A stretch of 64,000 nucleotides of DNA from contig NC_087076.1 in assembly GCF_026151205.1 (NCBI RefSeq), forward strand, positions 12,066,902 through 12,130,901, read 5' to 3'. A model generated the notes under the pieces. It was not told where the DNA came from and ran no database searches. It worked only from the letters and a program-made list of their open reading frames with translations. Position 1 is the stretch's first letter, and each line of letters begins with the position of its first letter. Both the position numbers and the translations under genes were made by a program. The stretch comes from Bolinopsis microptera. Lineage: Eukaryota; Ctenophora; Tentaculata; Lobata; Bolinopsidae. Shown here piece after piece: positions 11,071 through 25,150 of the stretch.

Positions 11071-14000
11071 CAACTTACAAGTTGTATGGCATATTGATCG
11101 CTTCATGGTGACTTGAACTCTCTACGTTTTTATACGTAGGAACACTCACACCACGCATCATGGTGTGTGACGTGGGTTATATGTGTGACGGAACATTGTA
11201 CACTCAATTCATACAGCCACCTCACACATTTAGTACAAATTAAGTGGTAACTACACACCCTTTCCTCAATTAATCGCTACATCAGTTGTACTACGTCAAG
11301 GAACACTACTTAAAGTCAGATTTCTTATTTTCTTCACTTCGCTGATCCATTTTTTTGTTAAAATATATTTCCCCTCTCCTCTCTATTTATTTTATTTTCT
11401 CTCCGACAGTTTTATCTTATACAGTATGTGATTTTAAGTTTCTTTTCATACTCCAATAAATCTGGATAATGAAACGTCAGCAAGTCTCGCAATTACTCAG
11501 TACGACGCACTCCCCTGTATTTTGAGGTATGAAAACGTGAAGAAAGAGAGTGGTAAGTGCTTTTTACTACCCAGAGAAAATCGTAAGACTGACTATTTAA
11601 CTCTGAGAATTGAGGAGAGCGTGTTACGCTTGGGTATGGGAGTAAGTACATGTCATTTTGATAAAAATTAATTTATGAATTAATCCCACGGAACGTTATA
11701 GGCCGGTCAATAATTGAGAGCACTATTTCTTTTGCAGAGTAATAAAGTTGTCTTACTCAGGAGCACTCTGCACTCTGCACTCTGCACCTTCGTCAAATCA
11801 TCTTTTATTATTTAACACAACTCTAGACATTGGTATGGATTTATCAGGTTTTACCAGACTATATACACACTGTATATCTTCCATCTTATTAAAGTTATTA
11901 AATCAATGAGTCCTAGTGTTTATGTAACATTGCCACCCGCCACACATATCGTTGTTTGTGTGATATTGTGTGATATTTGTGTGATATTGTGTGATATTTG
12001 TGTGATATTGTGTGATATTGTGTGATATTGTGTGATATTGTGTGATATTGTGTGATATATGCCGGTGTCTACTACACTCCACATATATTTTACACATGTT
12101 ATACACGAACCTGAGCTATTCCGTAAAAACTAACCCTACTTTTTCCACCTTTACGCCTCTCTTTTCTCCTCTACCATGCAGCTGATTACTTCATTATACA
12201 TGTTATTGTCAAAGAGCGAAAAGAAAACCGGCGCCTTTGTGAATTAGAAAGTTATGGAGAATGCTTCAATCTTGTAGTTGTATAGCTTGTCAAATGTTGT
12301 TTAAATAGTTTCACATAATATATTCGAATTGCTAATGATAAAACTATTCTCCATTGTATCCTTTTGTAGTTTTGTGGGTGGTTTCTCTAACTTTAACACG
12401 ACCTTGAGAACAAATTCTAAGACACTGCAGATGTATCAATGGCTTGCAATTTGGTTTCTAGCAGTAGCTTTCTGTTCAGTGCATGCTACAAGTTAATGAA
12501 TCGAATTATATATGCTTCCCTGAATCTGTCATAAAGACTAAGTGACAGATGTAACCGCAGTAAAATTTGACCTACATCGAGTTTGCTGAACGTGGTTTTA
12601 CCATGGATTACGACACCCTGTGCATTTTGCACCGCTACCGCAAGGTAACGTAAAACTACATACTTTGTAACTTACGAATATTCTGTTTCTTGTTCGTTGC
12701 AGTGTCATTTTGCTAAAGAATCTACCTTAAAGAACGCCCTGAAGTAACACTCAGTTCGAAATTTCATTTGAAAGCTCACCCGTTGTTGAGGAAGACTCGG
12801 CGATTAAGGTAATGAGCAATTAATCACGAACCGGAAAAATGAGCGCCTTCGGTTGAAAATTTTGTAAATTCTTTGGTATTTTTGTTGCGCTGCTAAATTC
12901 TTGTACTATATTACAACTAAAGAAGAGATGGTAAAGTTTGACGAGCTCAAAAATAAAAGTATCACCTAACTATAATTATGTACAGATTTAGCTTTTGAGG
13001 AGCGATGAGTGGGTGAACCTAGCCTGACCCAGTAAGGTCTCTCAAATCTGAAGTCCCCTGATTCGGTTTAGTAGTAGGTACGAGTGTCAACAAATGCAAA
13101 GTTGGCGCTATTGTCCTGTACTGACACATATTCACTCCTCCGATCCAAGCTCGTGTCTCATGTCATGTAATATATATATAGTTATATGCAGTAATATTAC
13201 TAAAATTTATTGAAGATCGGCACGTAGTGGTGTCCACGTAGGTACAGTACTACTCGTGCAGTACATTCGGTTTTAACCGTGCCACTCTGTACGTCCGCAA
13301 CGTGTTGAGTTTTTCAAAGTAGCAGCAGCAGAATCAGCATCCTTCTCCTTTAATCCTATTTGATGTTCCTCGCTTTTAGTTACACCATGCTCGCCATCCA
13401 CCAGAGATCAGAGGTAGCCATTCGTGGTATTACGTTAATTATTGTTATATAGCTTATTGTGTGTTGCGATATATTCTTGACATCTCTGGAATTCTTTACG
13501 GTGTTCTAGAAAGTAGATGCTTAGCTTCTGTCTTCATGTTCTGAAGGTCCACGTTAAGAGCTAATAGCTAATGGCTTGGCATTTGATCACATACTTGTCA
13601 TCCGAACTGGGAAATTTCTTGGAATAACCCATTGGAACCCAAGTTCACTGTACATGCTAAATATGAAACCCATTAGTATCTATTATAGAGCTTTGAGCTG
13701 TAGTTTATCTGTCCAATTGTAGTGTATTTTGCAAAATACCACGCTCAACTGTGCACTGTAATCAAAGTGAAGACTCCGGGACCACCGCCGAGCTTCAGAA
13801 GTGGAAGCTAATCGACACTGCCGACATTAAGTCCAGTATAACTTTGTGCACATGTTAAAAATGTTTCAGTCGAGCACATCGTTTAAAGTAGCTTTCCATT
13901 ACGAAGAGACATGCTTATATTTTAAAGAGATTTTGATACTTTTAGCACTGCTTGATAAAAAATTATTGGAGGCTCTCATGATGTTAATAAAAAGGAAGAT

Positions 14001-14687
14001 TTCAAGCCTTATTTAAGTTTATTTAAGCCTTATTCGTGTTTCCCTTCGTGTCCAAATACAATGTATTGACATGTTGGAATACTGTTGTGTATTTTTAGAT
14101 TCACAGTCTTACTTTCTGAAGACATGTTGTTAGGTCATCCTGTTCCTCCAATTTCACAGTCTCACATAAGTTATCCTGTATGATTAACTGTCTTTTTCCA
14201 TATGTTCGATCAGTACTTGTATCCTCGAACCACTACTTACCGGGGAGACACATACTCGTTTATAAAAACGATCAACTGTCCCGTGTGATTGAGGATAATC
14301 ATAAGGTCCTTACCATAAGGTCCTTGTCGCTTTTTAATGCTTCTAACAAGTAGTTTATATATCACATTATACAAACATAGTTTTGTCGGCAACCATTATA
14401 TCTTGAGCTGTTCAAATAGTTCATCATATCTTTAAATTTATATGTTCTGCTATTTACAGACAACAGTTTCCGCACTGGGCTGCAGAAAGAATAAATGTAA
14501 AAGTATAATGATTTAGTACGTGTATTATATATTCTAGCAGCTTATTATTAATCGCTACACATCGGTATACATTATTTAATCATTACTGATATCAAATAGT
14601 CAGTTTTGATAATAGCTGTTTTGTAATGAGCCTGATCCAGGGACAGCAAGTTTTTTGTGAATTGTTATTCCCGTATGCATGCTTAAT
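11071..14687. other. Intergenic sequence with one short array, no gene seen
   Basis: A TGATATTGTG-type 10-11-bp array lies at 11950-12058. The rest has only short unrecognised frames. Confidence 0.6.
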
Positions 14688-14790
14688 TCTTGTTATTTGT
14701 TATTGTTATTTGTTATTGTTATTTGTTATTGCCATTTGTTATTGCCATTTGTTATTGCCACTTGACTATGATGTTTGTTATTGCCACTTG
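14688..14790. repeat. TTGTTATT-type short tandem repeat
   Basis: Repeated TTATTTGTTATTG changes to TTGCCATTTGTTA units toward the end. Confidence 0.8.
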
Positions 14791-14937
14791 TCTGTGACAT
14801 TGTCTTCAAGTGCTTAACAAGGAGTTAGACCACAGCACAATAAACAACATCAACATGTTGTGGGCAATTGTGGACCTCTCAGTTCACCACTGTGGAGTAC
14901 GACGATAAACACGTGGACAATTGTCCCCCGCCCATCT

Positions 14938-15575
14938 GTTCTGCAGTGACTCCCTTCTGTTCTGCAGTGACCCCCTCTGTTCTGCAGTGACCCCCTCTGT
15001 TCTGCAGTGACCCCATCTGTTCTGCACAATGCAGTGACCCCCTCTGTTCTGCAGTGACCCCCTCTGTTCTGCAGTGACCCCCTCTGTTCTGCACTCTGCA
15101 GTGACCCCCTCTGTTCTACAGTGACCCCTCTGTTCTGCAGTGACCCCTCTGTTCTGCACTCTGCAGTGACCCCCTCTGTTCTGTAGTGACCCCCTCTGTT
15201 CTGCACTCTGCAGTGACCCCCTCTGTTCTGCAGTGACCCCCTCTGTTCTGCAGTGACCCCCTCTGTTCTGCACTCTGCAGTGACCCCCTCTGTTCTGCAG
15301 TGACCCCCTCTGTTCTGCAGTGACCCCCTCTGTTCTGCACTCTGCAGTGACCCCCTCTGTTCTGCAGTGACCCCCTCTGTTCTGCACAATGCAGTGACCC
15401 CCTCTGTTCTGCAGTGACCCCCTCTGTTCTGCAGTGACCCCCTCTGTTCTGCACTCTGCAGTGACCCCTCTGTTCTACAGTGACCCCTCTGTTCTGCAGT
15501 GACCCCTCTGTTCTGCAGTGACCCCCTCTGTTCTGCACTCTGCAGTGACCCCCTCTGTTCTGCAATGACCCCCTG
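14938..15575. repeat. 20-bp minisatellite (CTGTTCTGCAGTGACCCCCT), about 31 copies
   Basis: Many units carry CTGCAG. Variants with an extra CTCTGCA or AATGCA block are interspersed in a higher-order pattern. Long minus-strand frames across it (EQRGSLQNRG-like) only reflect the repeat. Confidence 0.96.
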
Positions 15576-15795
15576 TTCCTAGTGTGCTATACAATGACTG
15601 CCCTACTCCTAGTTTCCACTAAGTTTATTGAGTTTAGCTGCATAATACCATATAGCAACACCTCCAGCCATATAGCAACACCTCCAGCCATGCTCTCACT
15701 GTAGAGCCTTCTTATTAATTACTGCAGGCCTGCCTTCGATTGCAATACAACTCACGGCTCCCCGCCAATCATTGGAAGCAAGAGACCTCCTTAAC

Positions 15796-17140
15796 CAATG
15801 AGACGAGAGCTGGGAAACACCCTCACCCAATCAGACGAGAGCTGGGAAACCCCCTCACCCAATCAGACGAGAGCTGGGAAACCCCCTCACCCAATCAGAC
15901 GAGAGCTGGGAAACACCCTCACCCAATCAGACGAGAACTGGGAAACTCCCTCACCCAATCAGACGAGAGCTGGGAAACTCCCTCACCCAATCAGACGAGA
16001 GCTGGGAAACCCCTTCGCCCAATCAGACGAAAGCTGGGAAACTCCCTCTCCAAATCAGACGAGAGCTGGGAAACTCCCTCACCCAATCAGACGAGAACTG
16101 GGAAACCCCCTCACCCAATCAGACGAGAGCTGGGAAACCCCCTCACCCAATTAGACGAGAGCTGGGAAACTCCCTCACCCAATCAGACGAGAGCTGGGAA
16201 ACCCCCTCACCCAATCAGACGAGAGCTGGGAAACTTCCTCACCCAATCAGACGAGAGCTGGGAAACTCCCTCTCCAAATCAGACGAGAGCTTGGAAACTC
16301 CCTCTCCAAATCAGACGAGAGCTGGGAAACTCCCTCACCCAATCAGACGAGAGCTGGGAAACTCCCTCACCAAATCAGACGAGAGCTGGGAAACTCCCTC
16401 ACCCAATCAGACGAGAGCTGGGAAACTCCCTCACCCAATCAGACGAGAACTGGGAAACTCCCTCACCCAATCAGACGAGAGCTGGGAAACACCCTCACCC
16501 AATCAGACGAGAGCTGAAAAACTCCCTCTCCAAATCAGACGAGAGCTAGGAAACTCCCTCACCCAATCAGACGAGAGCTGGGAAACTCCCTCACCCAATC
16601 AGACGAGAGCTGGGAAACTCCCTCTCCAAATCAGACGAGAGCTGGGAAACCCCCTCACCCAATCAGACGAGAGCTGGGACACCCCCTCACCCAATCAGAC
16701 GAGAGCTGGGAAACTCCCTCACCCAATCAGACGAGAGCTGGGAAACTCCCTCACCCAATCAGACGAGAACTGGGAAACCCCCTCACCCAATCAGACGAGA
16801 GCTGGGAAACTCCCTCACCCAATCAGACGAGAGCTGGGAAACCCCTTCGCCCAATCAGACGAGAGCTGGGAAACTCCCTCACCCAATCAGACGAGAGCTG
16901 GGAAACTCCCTCACCCAATCAGACGAGAGCTGGGAAACTCCCTCACCCAATCAGACGAGAGCTGGGAAACCCCCTCACCCAATCAGACGAGAGCTGGGAA
17001 ACTCCCTCACCCAATCAGACGAGAGCTGGGAAACCCCTTCGCCCAATCAGACGAGAGCTGGGAAACTCCCTCACCCAATCAGACGAGAGCTGGGAAACTC
17101 CCTCACCCAATCAGACGAGAGCTGTGAAACCCCCTCTACT
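15796..17140. repeat. 32-bp minisatellite, about 42 copies
   Basis: The core is CCAATCAGACGAGAGCTGGG followed by AAACTCCCTCAC. Each unit carries a CCAATCA sequence, a CCAAT-box match. The first units (15760-15800) are degenerate. The long + strand frames are periodic and are not taken as protein-coding. Confidence 0.97.
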
Positions 17141-18485
17141 CACCCAATCCCACCTCATGCTGTTGTCACGTGAAACCAGGAAGTTTAATGATATAAACGT
17201 TAAGCCGCAACAGCTGAACACTGGTATCACGACTGTTTTATGTAATCGGTTTTTTTTCAGTGTAAGCGGACTGATAATGGGATTGCTATATGGCCTGGGG
17301 GAGATACGGCAGTAATATTTAAATGGGCAAATGGTCACTTATCATCTACTTAGCATCTACAGTAACCTCAAGTAAATATACTTAACGAGATCAAGTGCAT
17401 GATATAACGGAAACTTCAGCCACACTTCCCCCTTTAACCCCATCATAAACATTAGTTATTAGTGCAGCCAGGAGTGCTCTCGATAGGCCATATGCTGCTG
17501 CTGCTGCACACTGTGACTGTGCGTGTTCATTAATCATTACTAGTATGAAGCAGCCCGGGGAGTGGGGTGTTATAGTGCACATTTACCACGGGGATTGCTG
17601 GTGTTTCTAGTGCGTTTCTTGGCAAAGTCACAGTAGGTCACATACGTGTTATGTATAATGTCATGTTTGTAAATAATGTAAAACCTTGTTTTGTTGAACA
17701 ATTAGTCAGAGCTTTGACTGTTATGTTGGCTTTGTTTAACTATTATATTAATATTCATTCTATCTTACTGCCACCCTAATGTCTCCCACTAATCAAGTTG
17801 GATACGTTTAGTACGTTTGCAAAAGTTTAGTATTCGCAAATTAAGTTCTGAAAGCAGTTTAATAATGCCATTTGAAGCTTACCGAACGCCGAAACACTTT
17901 TACTATGCTATGTTGTTGGTTAATATGTAGTCTCTTTCTTAAGAATTCTAAAAATTGTCCATTAAGTTGCATCTTGCACCTCTGGATCCTCGTGTCACAA
18001 TCATAGTTGTTGTCATGACTACCACTTCGACACCTGTCCAGTGCGTGTCTTGCTGCTTGCTTGGATATCACGTGCCCGATTGTAATGCGCTCCTCTAAAT
18101 TGGATGAAATTTGAAAACCGCGCGAAAACCTCCCACTTCACAGTTCACAGCGTGCAACATACCAGTATTATGTGCCGGTCACATGCCAGTGATGTTTCAT
18201 GATGGTTAATAGGAGGCCCGGATTGCGTTATTGTAATTTCTTGGCCAATTCCCCCGGGGATGCCAGCCACTGTCGGGGAGACATGATTATAATTAGATCT
18301 GTGGATATATTGATACTGGTTAGCCTGCGCTATGAATAGGGGGTTTGTAATATGTACAGCAGCCGACCACCCCACTCTGTGCTGACCTGACGTCAATCTC
18401 CTGGCTACTTCTCCTCTGCTCTTCCACCTACAAATATGCGCTGTTACAAATACTGGCTTGTGTTGTCCCTCTGTAACTCTCTAAT
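17141..18485. other. Intergenic sequence, no gene seen
   Basis: Only short frames without family resemblance. A small GCTGCT run lies near 17490. Confidence 0.55.
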
Positions 18486-18733
18486 TCCTCCTCCGCCTCC
18501 TCCTCCTTCTCCTCCTCCTCCTCCTCCTCCTCCTCCTCCTCCTCCTCCTCCTCCTCCTCCACCTCCTCCTCCTCCTCCCCCTCCTCCTCCTCTCCCTCCT
18601 CCTCCTCCTCCTCCTCCTCCTCCTCCTCCTCCTCCTCATCCTCCTCCTCCTCCTCCTCCTCCTCCTCCTTCTCCTCCTCCTCCTCCTCCTCCTCCTCCTC
18701 CTCCTCCTCCTCCTCCTCCTCCTCCTCCCTCCT
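18486..18733. repeat. (CTC/CCT)n trinucleotide tract, about 250 bp
   Basis: A nearly pure pyrimidine tract with rare A or extra C interruptions. It reads as poly-Pro or poly-Arg in open frames; no gene is inferred. Confidence 0.97.
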
Positions 18734-21509
18734 GGTCCAGTATTATCGACACATTCTGGTGTGGGTGAGAGGAGGTGTTTTTCTAAAAAGATAGGAGGCC
18801 CAATGACCAGATTATAGTGTACCCACAGTCCTGGTGTGCTGTCCTGAGTGAAGTGTAGTAGGGGGAAGGTATGTGTCATGTTTGTGGTATTGTGCCAGGT
18901 TGGTGTCATGTTTGTGGCATTGTGCCAGGTTTGTGGCATTAGTCTAAGTATATGGTAGAAGTTTAAGACTACGGACTGACTGTGACAAATCTGTGTTTTA
19001 ACAGGAATAGAGACTTCTGTCAAGAAAAGATGTGTTTCAATCAGTCCGTGTCTCACTAAATTGGCCGGAATGACAACTGTTCAGGACTCAGAGCCTGTCA
19101 GATCTAGTCCAATACCATTGGGCAGGTATCCTGCTATAAGTGCACATGTCAGGCCCTACGCTAAAATTGCTAGATTTCTCCTCTTTTCTCTCAGCTCTTC
19201 TCTCAACACCACTTCAGAATTGTCTTTTTATTTTTGTTTGTTGAGCATTACAGTTGGTGGCGTCCATGTTGAGATTCGATCACGACATCGTTTGCTTACT
19301 TAAGTGCGATGAAATGTTGCAAATAACTGTTTGATCTCAACGACTTGGCCAATAAGTAGCGAGCATTTTCAATCACATTATTAATGATCGATTGCTTTTA
19401 CAGGCGGAATTAATTTAATAATAATATGCTTCCTTAATATATAAGAGCAAACTAAGTTTATCACATTTGAACGATAAATTAAACTTTTACAAACATAATG
19501 TTCTTGAAAAGTTGCAGAAAGCAACAAAACTGGTGACCCCCACAACTTTTCACTAACGTGTTGTAACGAAGGGGCGGGTCCACTGTGCAGCTGGTCTCTT
19601 ACAAATACTTCTAGCTTTCTAGTTTAGTTTGCTAAACCTGGTACTGAAGAATTTGCCAGGTTACAACTTCACCCTCAGACCACCCGCCGCTGGATTAACC
19701 TGTTTGATACATAGTTTGCATTTGTTGCATTTGTTGTGCGTGCAGTACCCCTTTACTGGAAGACAATCTGGTATGACGTCTAAGAGATTCTATTTTCCAC
19801 CTTTTAGTTCCACCTGTACCTACCTGCTTCCCTGGTTGCACGAGACTCACTAACCACCACCACTGTTACCGGAACAATTTGGCTATTTAACAAAGGCAGT
19901 GCCTGAATCGCGACTTCCTTGACAAGCTTACTTAAATGATATTCTGCTGAAAAATATGCAGGATTGCGCAGTACAAAAGACTACAGTTTTAGGATTATAT
20001 TATAGACATTGTTGCAACTTCGAGTAATGGTTGTGCTAAACAGCCGTTACACCAGACTTTGATACCACAACCACTCTTTGTTAAATTCATTGTCGCTCGT
20101 GTCAGGTCAGCCTTATAACTTTTTCGTATAGTCAAATCTTTGATGGTCGAGGTTAATGATTACTTTTTGTGCTAGCTGTATGGAAATTGAATCGTGCCTA
20201 TTACTGAGATGTTATCTGCTAGGTTTTTTTAAACATTTTGACGTAAACCTAAATAATTTACTGGTGTTTAAACGAAACGTAAATGTAATATTTTTTGCTG
20301 GACAAGTTTGACATCAAGTAATGAAACCTATCAGTATCATAATATTATGAAACCAGATCAATGCATAAGTCATTACTTGGGAAGCTAAACCAGTTGCGGT
20401 TGATCTAAATCAACGGCGTAATGTTAATTAACAATGATTTAGATTTATAAAAAATCAGTGGGTTAGCCTCCAGAGATTTGGCGCGTTCAGGAAATCCCCG
20501 TGTACGTGTAGCCGTAGGTCCTAGACGATGTTGAGTGGTACCCCAGCAGCAGCTTCGTAGTTCTCTGAGACTCAAGGATATTTAATGGTTGATGATAACT
20601 CGCTCTACACTGGACTATCACGCGAATTAGTACGTTCTAAAATTAATGTTAAACTCAAAAGTTAAAAGTTACGAAAGGTATTGGTCACGCACGCTCGAAA
20701 ATTAATGTTAAACTCGAAAGTTAAGAAAGGTAGGTTTAAAACCAATATCTTATGCGCAACACACGCTGACACGCATGTGAATTAGTTGTTAGCACGACAT
20801 AGTGCTCTCCATTTACCAGTCATTATGAAGCTAAATAACCCCGGATACACACCCGCACACACCTGCCCCGGAAGTGTGACCACAGCTGCAAAGTCTTTAC
20901 CAAAATCCTGACACCTGCCGTTACACTGCAAGTGATAATGGTAATGGTATTGTACCACCGAACTCATCTGAGAAGAACAGCCGGCCATATCGCGGCTCTC
21001 TGTTCAACACAGCGATTATTGAAGGTTGCAAATATAGCCAGATTAGAAAATTATGCCAGCCTCTAGCGTCTAGCTGAACGACACATTCACTTCATTATGT
21101 GTGATCCGGGAATGACGTATAATCTTGTAGTTGCCCACAATGTCCGCGTCTTGTACTGATTGTTAGCTCTCTTAAGCTGGGGAGCCAATGCAGGAACGAG
21201 CAGTTACCTTTGTAAATGTTCATGCACGAAGCCACGTAACTTTAATATTACTACAATTTGAGAGCAAAATTTACCCGTCCTCGACTCCTTGCCATCATAA
21301 TTGTGCTCGTTAAAGATGTCTGCCAGATTTCTGCGTTTATACGAAGAAGCGGCCGGAGCCTTGTTTCTTCCTACGTGTAACTACTCACATGATCTCCCTC
21401 ACTGCAAGTGTAGCAGATCCAATAATGTTGATTGTGCGGGAGGAGACCGTTATAAGCTATTCTATAAATAGCAACAGTGCTGCTGCTGCTGCCCCCTGAC
21501 GAGGGGGGA
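18734..21509. other. Intergenic sequence with minor repeats, no gene seen
   Basis: A motif around TGTTTGTGGCATTGTGCCAG recurs three times at 18870-18940. A pair of about 35-bp copies (AAAATTAATGTTAAACTC) lies at 20637 and 20697. Nothing coding is recognised. Confidence 0.55.
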
Positions 21510-21511
21510 GA

Positions 21512-21543
<32 letters not shown>

Positions 21544-21595
21544 GAGAGAGGGAGGGAGGGAGGGAGGGAGGGAGGGAGGGAGGGAGGGAGGGAGG

Positions 21596-21639
<44 letters not shown>

Positions 21640-21766
21640 AGGGAGGGAGGGAGGGAGGGAGGGAGGGAGGGAGGGAGGGAGGGAGGGAGGGAGGGAGGGA
21701 GGGAGGGAGGGAGGGAGGGAGGGAGGGAGGGAGGGAGGGAGGGAGGGAGGGAGGGAGGGAGGGAGG

Positions 21767-21848
<82 letters not shown>
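21510..21848. repeat. Compound (GA)n / (GGGA)n tract, about 340 bp
   Basis: Alternating blocks of GAGA and GGGA make an unbroken purine strand over more than 300 bases. Confidence 0.97.
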
Positions 21849-21850
<2 letters not shown>

Positions 21851-22188
21851 CAGAAGTCATCATGCCCTCATTAACTCTACCATTAGATCTTCACCCATTG
21901 TTTCAGAGCTGAGAGAGGGAGAGAGAGTGGGGTGCGATAGTCTTGATGACAGGGGGCTGCTTTGTGGACCCCAGCCGCGGATATAGTGTGACGTGCGGGA
22001 ACCAGCCCCACAATAGAGTCATCTTCAGCCTGTCTACAGTGAGATTGATTTCAAGCTAACTAACTGTTCTCTGACCGTTCAATAACCACTCTCACAGTGT
22101 ACACTCGAGCAAGTGTGTCACAGTTCACCCTACAGTCCTGTCTCCGCTAATTAGCCGCTATAGATTCAGTGTTGCTCATCAAGCTCCT

Positions 22189-22330
22189 CAGCCTCCTTAT
22201 CACGGAGTATGCACCCGGTTACCCGGTATGAATGTCCCCAGCCTCCTCATCACGGAGTATGCACCCGGTTACCCGGTATGAAGGTCCCCAGCCTCCTCAT
22301 CACGGAGTATGCACCCGGTTACCCGGTATA
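22189..22330. repeat. Three-copy 50-bp tandem repeat
   Basis: The unit includes CACGGAGTATGCACCCGGTT, starting at 22201, 22251 and 22301. Confidence 0.92.
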
Positions 22331-24545
22331 AGCAACCCATGCACTGATAATTATTCCAACCCCGACAGTGTTTACTGTTTGTGATATGGTACGACCCCCG
22401 ACCACCGGGGGTGCAGAATTATCAGCTCCAGTGAGACCCTAGTAACCAGCCCCCCTTCAGCGACTGTATAAACAATAGCTCAGATCGAGCAATTAGCTGT
22501 CTAATTGTATTGAGGGAGGGAGGTGTTGCTGGTGGAGGAGGAGGAGGGTGTAGGTGTTCTCTACACTGTCATGTTACTCTACACTGGTCACTGTCATGTT
22601 ACTGCTGATTTGAGGGTGGGAGATTGCTTGACCGTCCCTGCTATGTGACAGTCACCACGGCTTGCGCCATTGTCCCTGAACTACATTATTTAACTATTTA
22701 TTGTCTTCTGAGTAGAATTACCACCTAGCTACCGCCACAATGATTTTTTTGTGAAAATTGTTTTCGACCAACAAATTAGGACCGGTGACCAAACTTTTGA
22801 GGGGGTCCCGGACCCCAACCGCCAAACGGAGCCCGCGGGGCAGCCACGCCCATATTTTGTCCAAATTAGGCCCAATGTTGCACTCCCCTGCCCTGGTACC
22901 ACCTTGCTAGCGCCACAATATTGCACTGCCCTGCCCTGTTAACCGCCTTACCCTGCCCTGTTACCACCTTGCACTTTGCGTACCTGTTAAGTCCTGTTAC
23001 TAAAACTGGGGGGTTATTTAACAGCATTTAGCAGAAGCTGTACTAGAACTGCTGACTCCAGTCAACCGTGACAATCCTAAACTAAGTAGCCCGACTCTGT
23101 ACTGAGTAGGGAATTTTGCAGTCTTCTTTACATTGTTAGCCCCACCATTGCATATTTTTGTGTGCTCCTTCCTCGTTTGAAGTGATCTTCATTAAGAATA
23201 AGTTGTCAAATCTTTTGCTTTTATTGCTCTCCAGGGAGATCAACGTCGTCTTGTATGTTTTTAGCGATGCACAATGTGTAACAACGGCTTGTCAATTGTC
23301 AGGAGAACTTTAATTTGCACAGCACATGATCTGCACTTTGGCAGCAATGCCAGACTAAGAAATTGCATTTTTCCACAAAGATTTGCCCTTTTTAGTTCCT
23401 TACGTATTTTATGCCATAAAATTGTTACAAAGCCGGCTTTTTTGTTTCTTTAGAACTCCAAATTGTAGCGGATGACGCTGGCACACTTCGCATTTCCGAT
23501 GAATGACCCCTGTAAAAACGTTACAGCTACGTGGTTAACGGTCAACAGTGTCCTGCCACGTGGCGTGTTCAAACAATCTGGTGATAAGCGTGGTGAGCGG
23601 CCGTGCCAGGCACAACTAACTGTGCTCCACAGAGCTACTCCTTCTTACTCTGCCGCACACTTACTGGCTTGCACTTGAAGGCTAAGTGCTTCCCGTCGCA
23701 GGATGAAAAACAGTCGGTACTGTCAATATCTAAAACATGTCGGAGGGTGGCCCCGTCAACATTTAAAAGATACTTGTAAAACCGGTCCCCCGCAACGTCA
23801 TGCTCACAAATTGTGCCCGCTTTTAGTTCTTACATCTGTAAAACTCGACTTTTAGCCGACGGATTAAGTTTTAAACCACGTCTGTTTGACATCCGCCCTG
23901 TAAAATGCGGACCACTCTACGTTTTTATAATATGGTGTTCGCACGAATTGTGGAGAGGATGGCCATTGCGTAGTTCTATAATCAATAACTTTATACGACT
24001 ATAAATTATATTTATATATATTAATTATGTATATATATTAATTCTGACGTTGTTGTATTGCCATGTAATTAACTGTACGTGCCAAATGTCAGGAATGCTC
24101 CGGCACTCTTCAGTTATCTGTCATGTTATTCCAGGTATTTGTTCCGCGTATATCATTTGTTCCCGGCTACAATTATTATTAGAAACGAAGTGTTTGCGAA
24201 TACATATTAGCCCGGCTAATTCCTGGCGCATTTATTTGCTTTCTTCACAGACCTACTTCAGACATACTAGTTACCATAGCAACACTACATCAGACATACT
24301 TCTCATATAAATGGGCGGACTTGTTAATTACGAGCTAACCCACATTCGAGACACAATTTGACAGCGCCAATAAATAAATCCATGACCTAGCGTGTCTCTC
24401 TATTTGATTTTGATGTATTTTGCATATTTTATTCAAAAATAAAATTTTATTTAGCTAGGTCATTTCGTCTTGAATAACCATGGTTTCTCCGATGCCAATA
24501 ACGAAGACGCTGTTATTATTTTATGGTATTGTTGGAGCTAAATTT
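22331..24545. other. Intergenic sequence, locally GC-rich, no gene seen
   Basis: A pair of about 23-bp direct repeats (ACCACCTAGCTACCGCCACA and a variant) lies at 22719 and 22898, bracketing a GC-rich 150-bp piece. No gene is recognised. Confidence 0.5.
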
Positions 24546-24692
24546 GTAATTAACAATTTCTAAATTTTTAATTAACAATTTCTAAATTATTAATTAACAA
24601 TTTCTAAATTATTGATTAACAATTTCTAAATTTTCAATTAACAATTTCTAAATTATTAATTACCACTTTCTAAATTATTAATTAACAATTTC
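24546..24692. repeat. 22-bp AT-rich tandem repeat, about 7 copies
   Basis: Units of TTAATTAACAATTTCTAAAT with small changes. Confidence 0.9.
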
Positions 24693-25150
24693 TATACATC
24701 ACAGAGTTTCAATTAACTATATCATAATTAGCGTCTACGAAACTGATAAGACAACCCTTCTTTATTAACTTCTTATTGTCTCTCCATTACCTTGCTCTGA
24801 CAGTAATGTTGCAGTTGCATAACTGCAAGTCACCCACTAATAGACCAGGCATGTTCCCGTCACTGTCCCTCACTAATATGACCAGTACAACTGCACAGCT
24901 ACCACCCACCACTCCCACCATGAGTCCCCCGAAATAGCTCCTAAATAACCCAATCTACCTGTATTCCACCTGTATTCTATATATATACTCCATATTCAGT
25001 ATTCACACACCTTTCGGCACCTTTCGGCACTTGTCCCGGTTGCTGGAGCCGTTGGGGAGGCGGTGGTGTTGACTTGAGGTGATTCCCTGCCTTGCTGGTA
25101 TCGGTCTTTATACCCCGCGTTATTATTACCGGCTTAACAGTAAACACGCG

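Noticed and set aside
10465-11106. 213-codon minus-strand frame of SHVTRTN repeats
   Set aside because: Produced by the 21-bp period; the opposite strand is equally open.
14850-15565. Minus-strand open frames rich in EQRGSLQNRGGHC
   Set aside because: Translation of the 20-bp minisatellite; the same peptide appears in several frames.
15740-17127. Long + strand open frames (270-280 codons) of repeated NQTRAGK / ELGNSLTQSDES sequence
   Set aside because: They follow exactly the 32-bp tandem repeat in all frames, with no start context, splice structure or family resemblance.
14938-17140. CRISPR-like direct repeats
   Set aside because: The units are contiguous with no unique spacers, and the window is animal nuclear DNA.
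18436-19056. Poly-Pro and poly-Arg open frames
   Set aside because: Simple translation of the CTC tract on the two strands.
21462-21986. Open frames of SLPPSLPP and GREGGREG repeats
   Set aside because: Simple translation of the GA/GGGA tract.
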